Shown here: in pieces, positions 13,842 to 14,577 of the stretch
Layout: every line of letters starts with the position of its first letter
How positions within the stretch are numbered: the stretch's first letter is position 1
The notes under the pieces: model-generated
Database searches by the model: none
Told to the model about the DNA's origin: nothing
The model's input: the letters and a program-made list of their open reading frames with translations, nothing else
Translations under genes and position numbers: made by a program
Source of the DNA: Bacillota bacterium
GTDB taxonomy: Bacteria > Bacillota > Clostridia > Peptostreptococcales > Anaerovoracaceae
Direction of reading: 5' to 3'
Assembly (NCBI GenBank): GCA_021443825.1
Contig: JABUTE010000090.1
Span: 1-14,577, forward strand
Length of the DNA stretch: 14,577 nt

Positions 13842-13881
13842 CAAAAGCCGTTCGGCCGTCCGCGCCGGACGGCTTTTGCCG
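13842..13881 (+). terminator. Terminator after the ABC operon
   Basis: CAAAAGCCGTTCGG (13842-13855) pairs with CCGGACGGCTTTTG (13865-13878), 14 bp with one T-G wobble. An alternative inner stem GCCGTCCG/CGGACGGC shares part of it. The T-tract is only four bases. Confidence 0.75.
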
Positions 13882-13931
13882 TTTCTGCGGCCTGTGACCG
13901 TAAAAAATAATGCCCTTTGCTTTCTGTTTTG

Positions 13932-13940
13932 TGGTATGAT
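13932..13940 (+). promoter_or_regulatory. Extended -10 promoter for the serine dehydratase gene
   Basis: TGGTATGAT gives TG-N before the -10 hexamer TATGAT (13935-13940), an extended -10 element; no good -35 is seen. The expected leader of about 75 bases before ATG 14021 shows no riboswitch I recognise. Confidence 0.6.
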
Positions 13941-14020
13941 AACTTCAGACGAAAATTGAACATCAACAGACCCGAATGTCTATTGCACGATGAAAGCCGA
14001 ATCAGGCGAATGGAGAGAAT

Positions 14021-14577
14021 ATGAAATCGATCCGCGACATTTATAAGGTAGGGCTTGGCCCCTCCAGCTCCCACACCATGGGCCCCGCAAAAGCAGCCGA
14101 GATCTTTAAAGCAGAAAATCCCGAGGCAGACCGCTTCGTTGCCCATCTGTACGGCTCCCTTTCCAAGACCGGCAAGGGCCACGGTACCGACAACGCCATC
14201 ATCACCACCATGGCTCCCGTGCCCTGTGAGGTCATCTTCGAAAAGGAAGATCCTGCCGATATGAAGCACCCCAATACCATGGACCTGTATGCATATAAGG
14301 GCGACGAACAGCTGAACTTCATGCGGATGAACTCCATCGGCGGCGGCGATATCGCCATCGACGGAAGAAAATCCAGCGACAAGAGCATCGAAGAAGAAGA
14401 AGTCTACCTGGAAAACTCCTTCGCTGAGATCGCCAGCTTCTGCGCGTTTCGCCATGTGGATCTGGCAGAATACATCGAGATCAACGAGGGCGAGGATATC
14501 TGGGACTTCCTCATCGATATCTGGCATCATATGAAGGAATCCGTAGAGCGGGGTCTTTCGAAAGAAGGCATGCTTCC
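14021..14577 (+). CDS. sdaA: L-serine dehydratase, Fe-S type, N-terminal part (3' end outside window)
   Basis: The frame is open from ATG 14021 to the window end (185 complete codons); GGAGAG (14012-14017) is the ribosome site. The N-terminal KVGLGPSSSHTMGPAKAA (9-26) and LYGSLSKTGKGHGTDNAI (43-60) are hallmarks of the [4Fe-4S] L-serine ammonia-lyase beta domain, which with the alpha domain turns L-serine into pyruvate and ammonia. The frame continues past the beta domain (about 160 residues) into a linker (IWHHMKESVERGLS), so this is the single-chain form seen in E. coli SdaA and many anaerobes, not the split Bacillus SdaAA/SdaAB. The cluster-binding Cys residues lie in the alpha part outside the window. 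The enzyme is oxygen-sensitive, consistent with an anaerobe. Confidence 0.95.
   Translation, partial: MKSIRDIYKVGLGPSSSHTMGPAKAAEIFKAENPEADRFVAHLYGSLSKTGKGHGTDNAIITTMAPVPCEVIFEKEDPADMKHPNTMDLYAYKGDEQLNFMRMNSIGGGDIAIDGRKSSDKSIEEEEVYLENSFAEIASFCAFRHVDLAEYIEINEGEDIWDFLIDIWHHMKESVERGLSKEGML

Overview
The window reads as ordinary chromosome of a Gram-positive anaerobe. Genes sit close together, Shine-Dalgarno sites are strong (AGGAGG type), rho-independent terminators are frequent, and FeoB with a small Cys-rich partner, a YtrA-type GntR/ABC cassette and a single-chain Fe-S L-serine dehydratase all point to Bacillota. The moderately high GC and gene set would suit a gut Erysipelotrichia- or Clostridia-like species. 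This is inference; no rRNA or other marker gene is present.

Layout. 1-438 is the 3' end of an ABC-F-type ATPase gene, followed by a small redoxin (491-1036) and a terminator. 1216-3549 encodes a FeoA-FeoB fusion for ferrous iron uptake, preceded by a structured leader and followed by a 51-residue Cys-rich membrane protein (3565-3720) and a probable terminator. 3820-5244 is an amidase-signature hydrolase. 5371-6645 is purC plus a RidA-family deaminase, closed by a strong terminator. 6894-9297 is a tight three-gene operon: an OFA-like MFS transporter, an unrecognised Cys-containing membrane protein, and a Dabb-domain protein. A bidirectional terminator at 9362-9404 separates it from a convergent minus-strand pair (10437 to 9462): a 79-residue Tyr-rich protein and a lipoprotein whose starts and stops overlap. 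The upstream part of that island (10198-10860) is visibly AT-richer than the rest and holds about 420 bases without a gene but with terminator-like hairpins. 10860-13801 is a GntR (YtrA-type) repressor, an ABC ATPase and a large ABC-2-like permease, transcribed from a promoter that contains a perfect 10-bp inverted repeat. The window ends inside an L-serine dehydratase gene (from 14021).

Most of this is conserved housekeeping and transport. The least explained parts are the minus-strand island, where the lipoprotein gene ends with a textbook-shaped -1 frameshift arrangement (heptamer, 9-nt spacer, hairpin) or else a recent one-base deletion, the adjoining gene-less AT-rich stretch, the iron-uptake leader, and the unknown membrane protein in the MFS operon.
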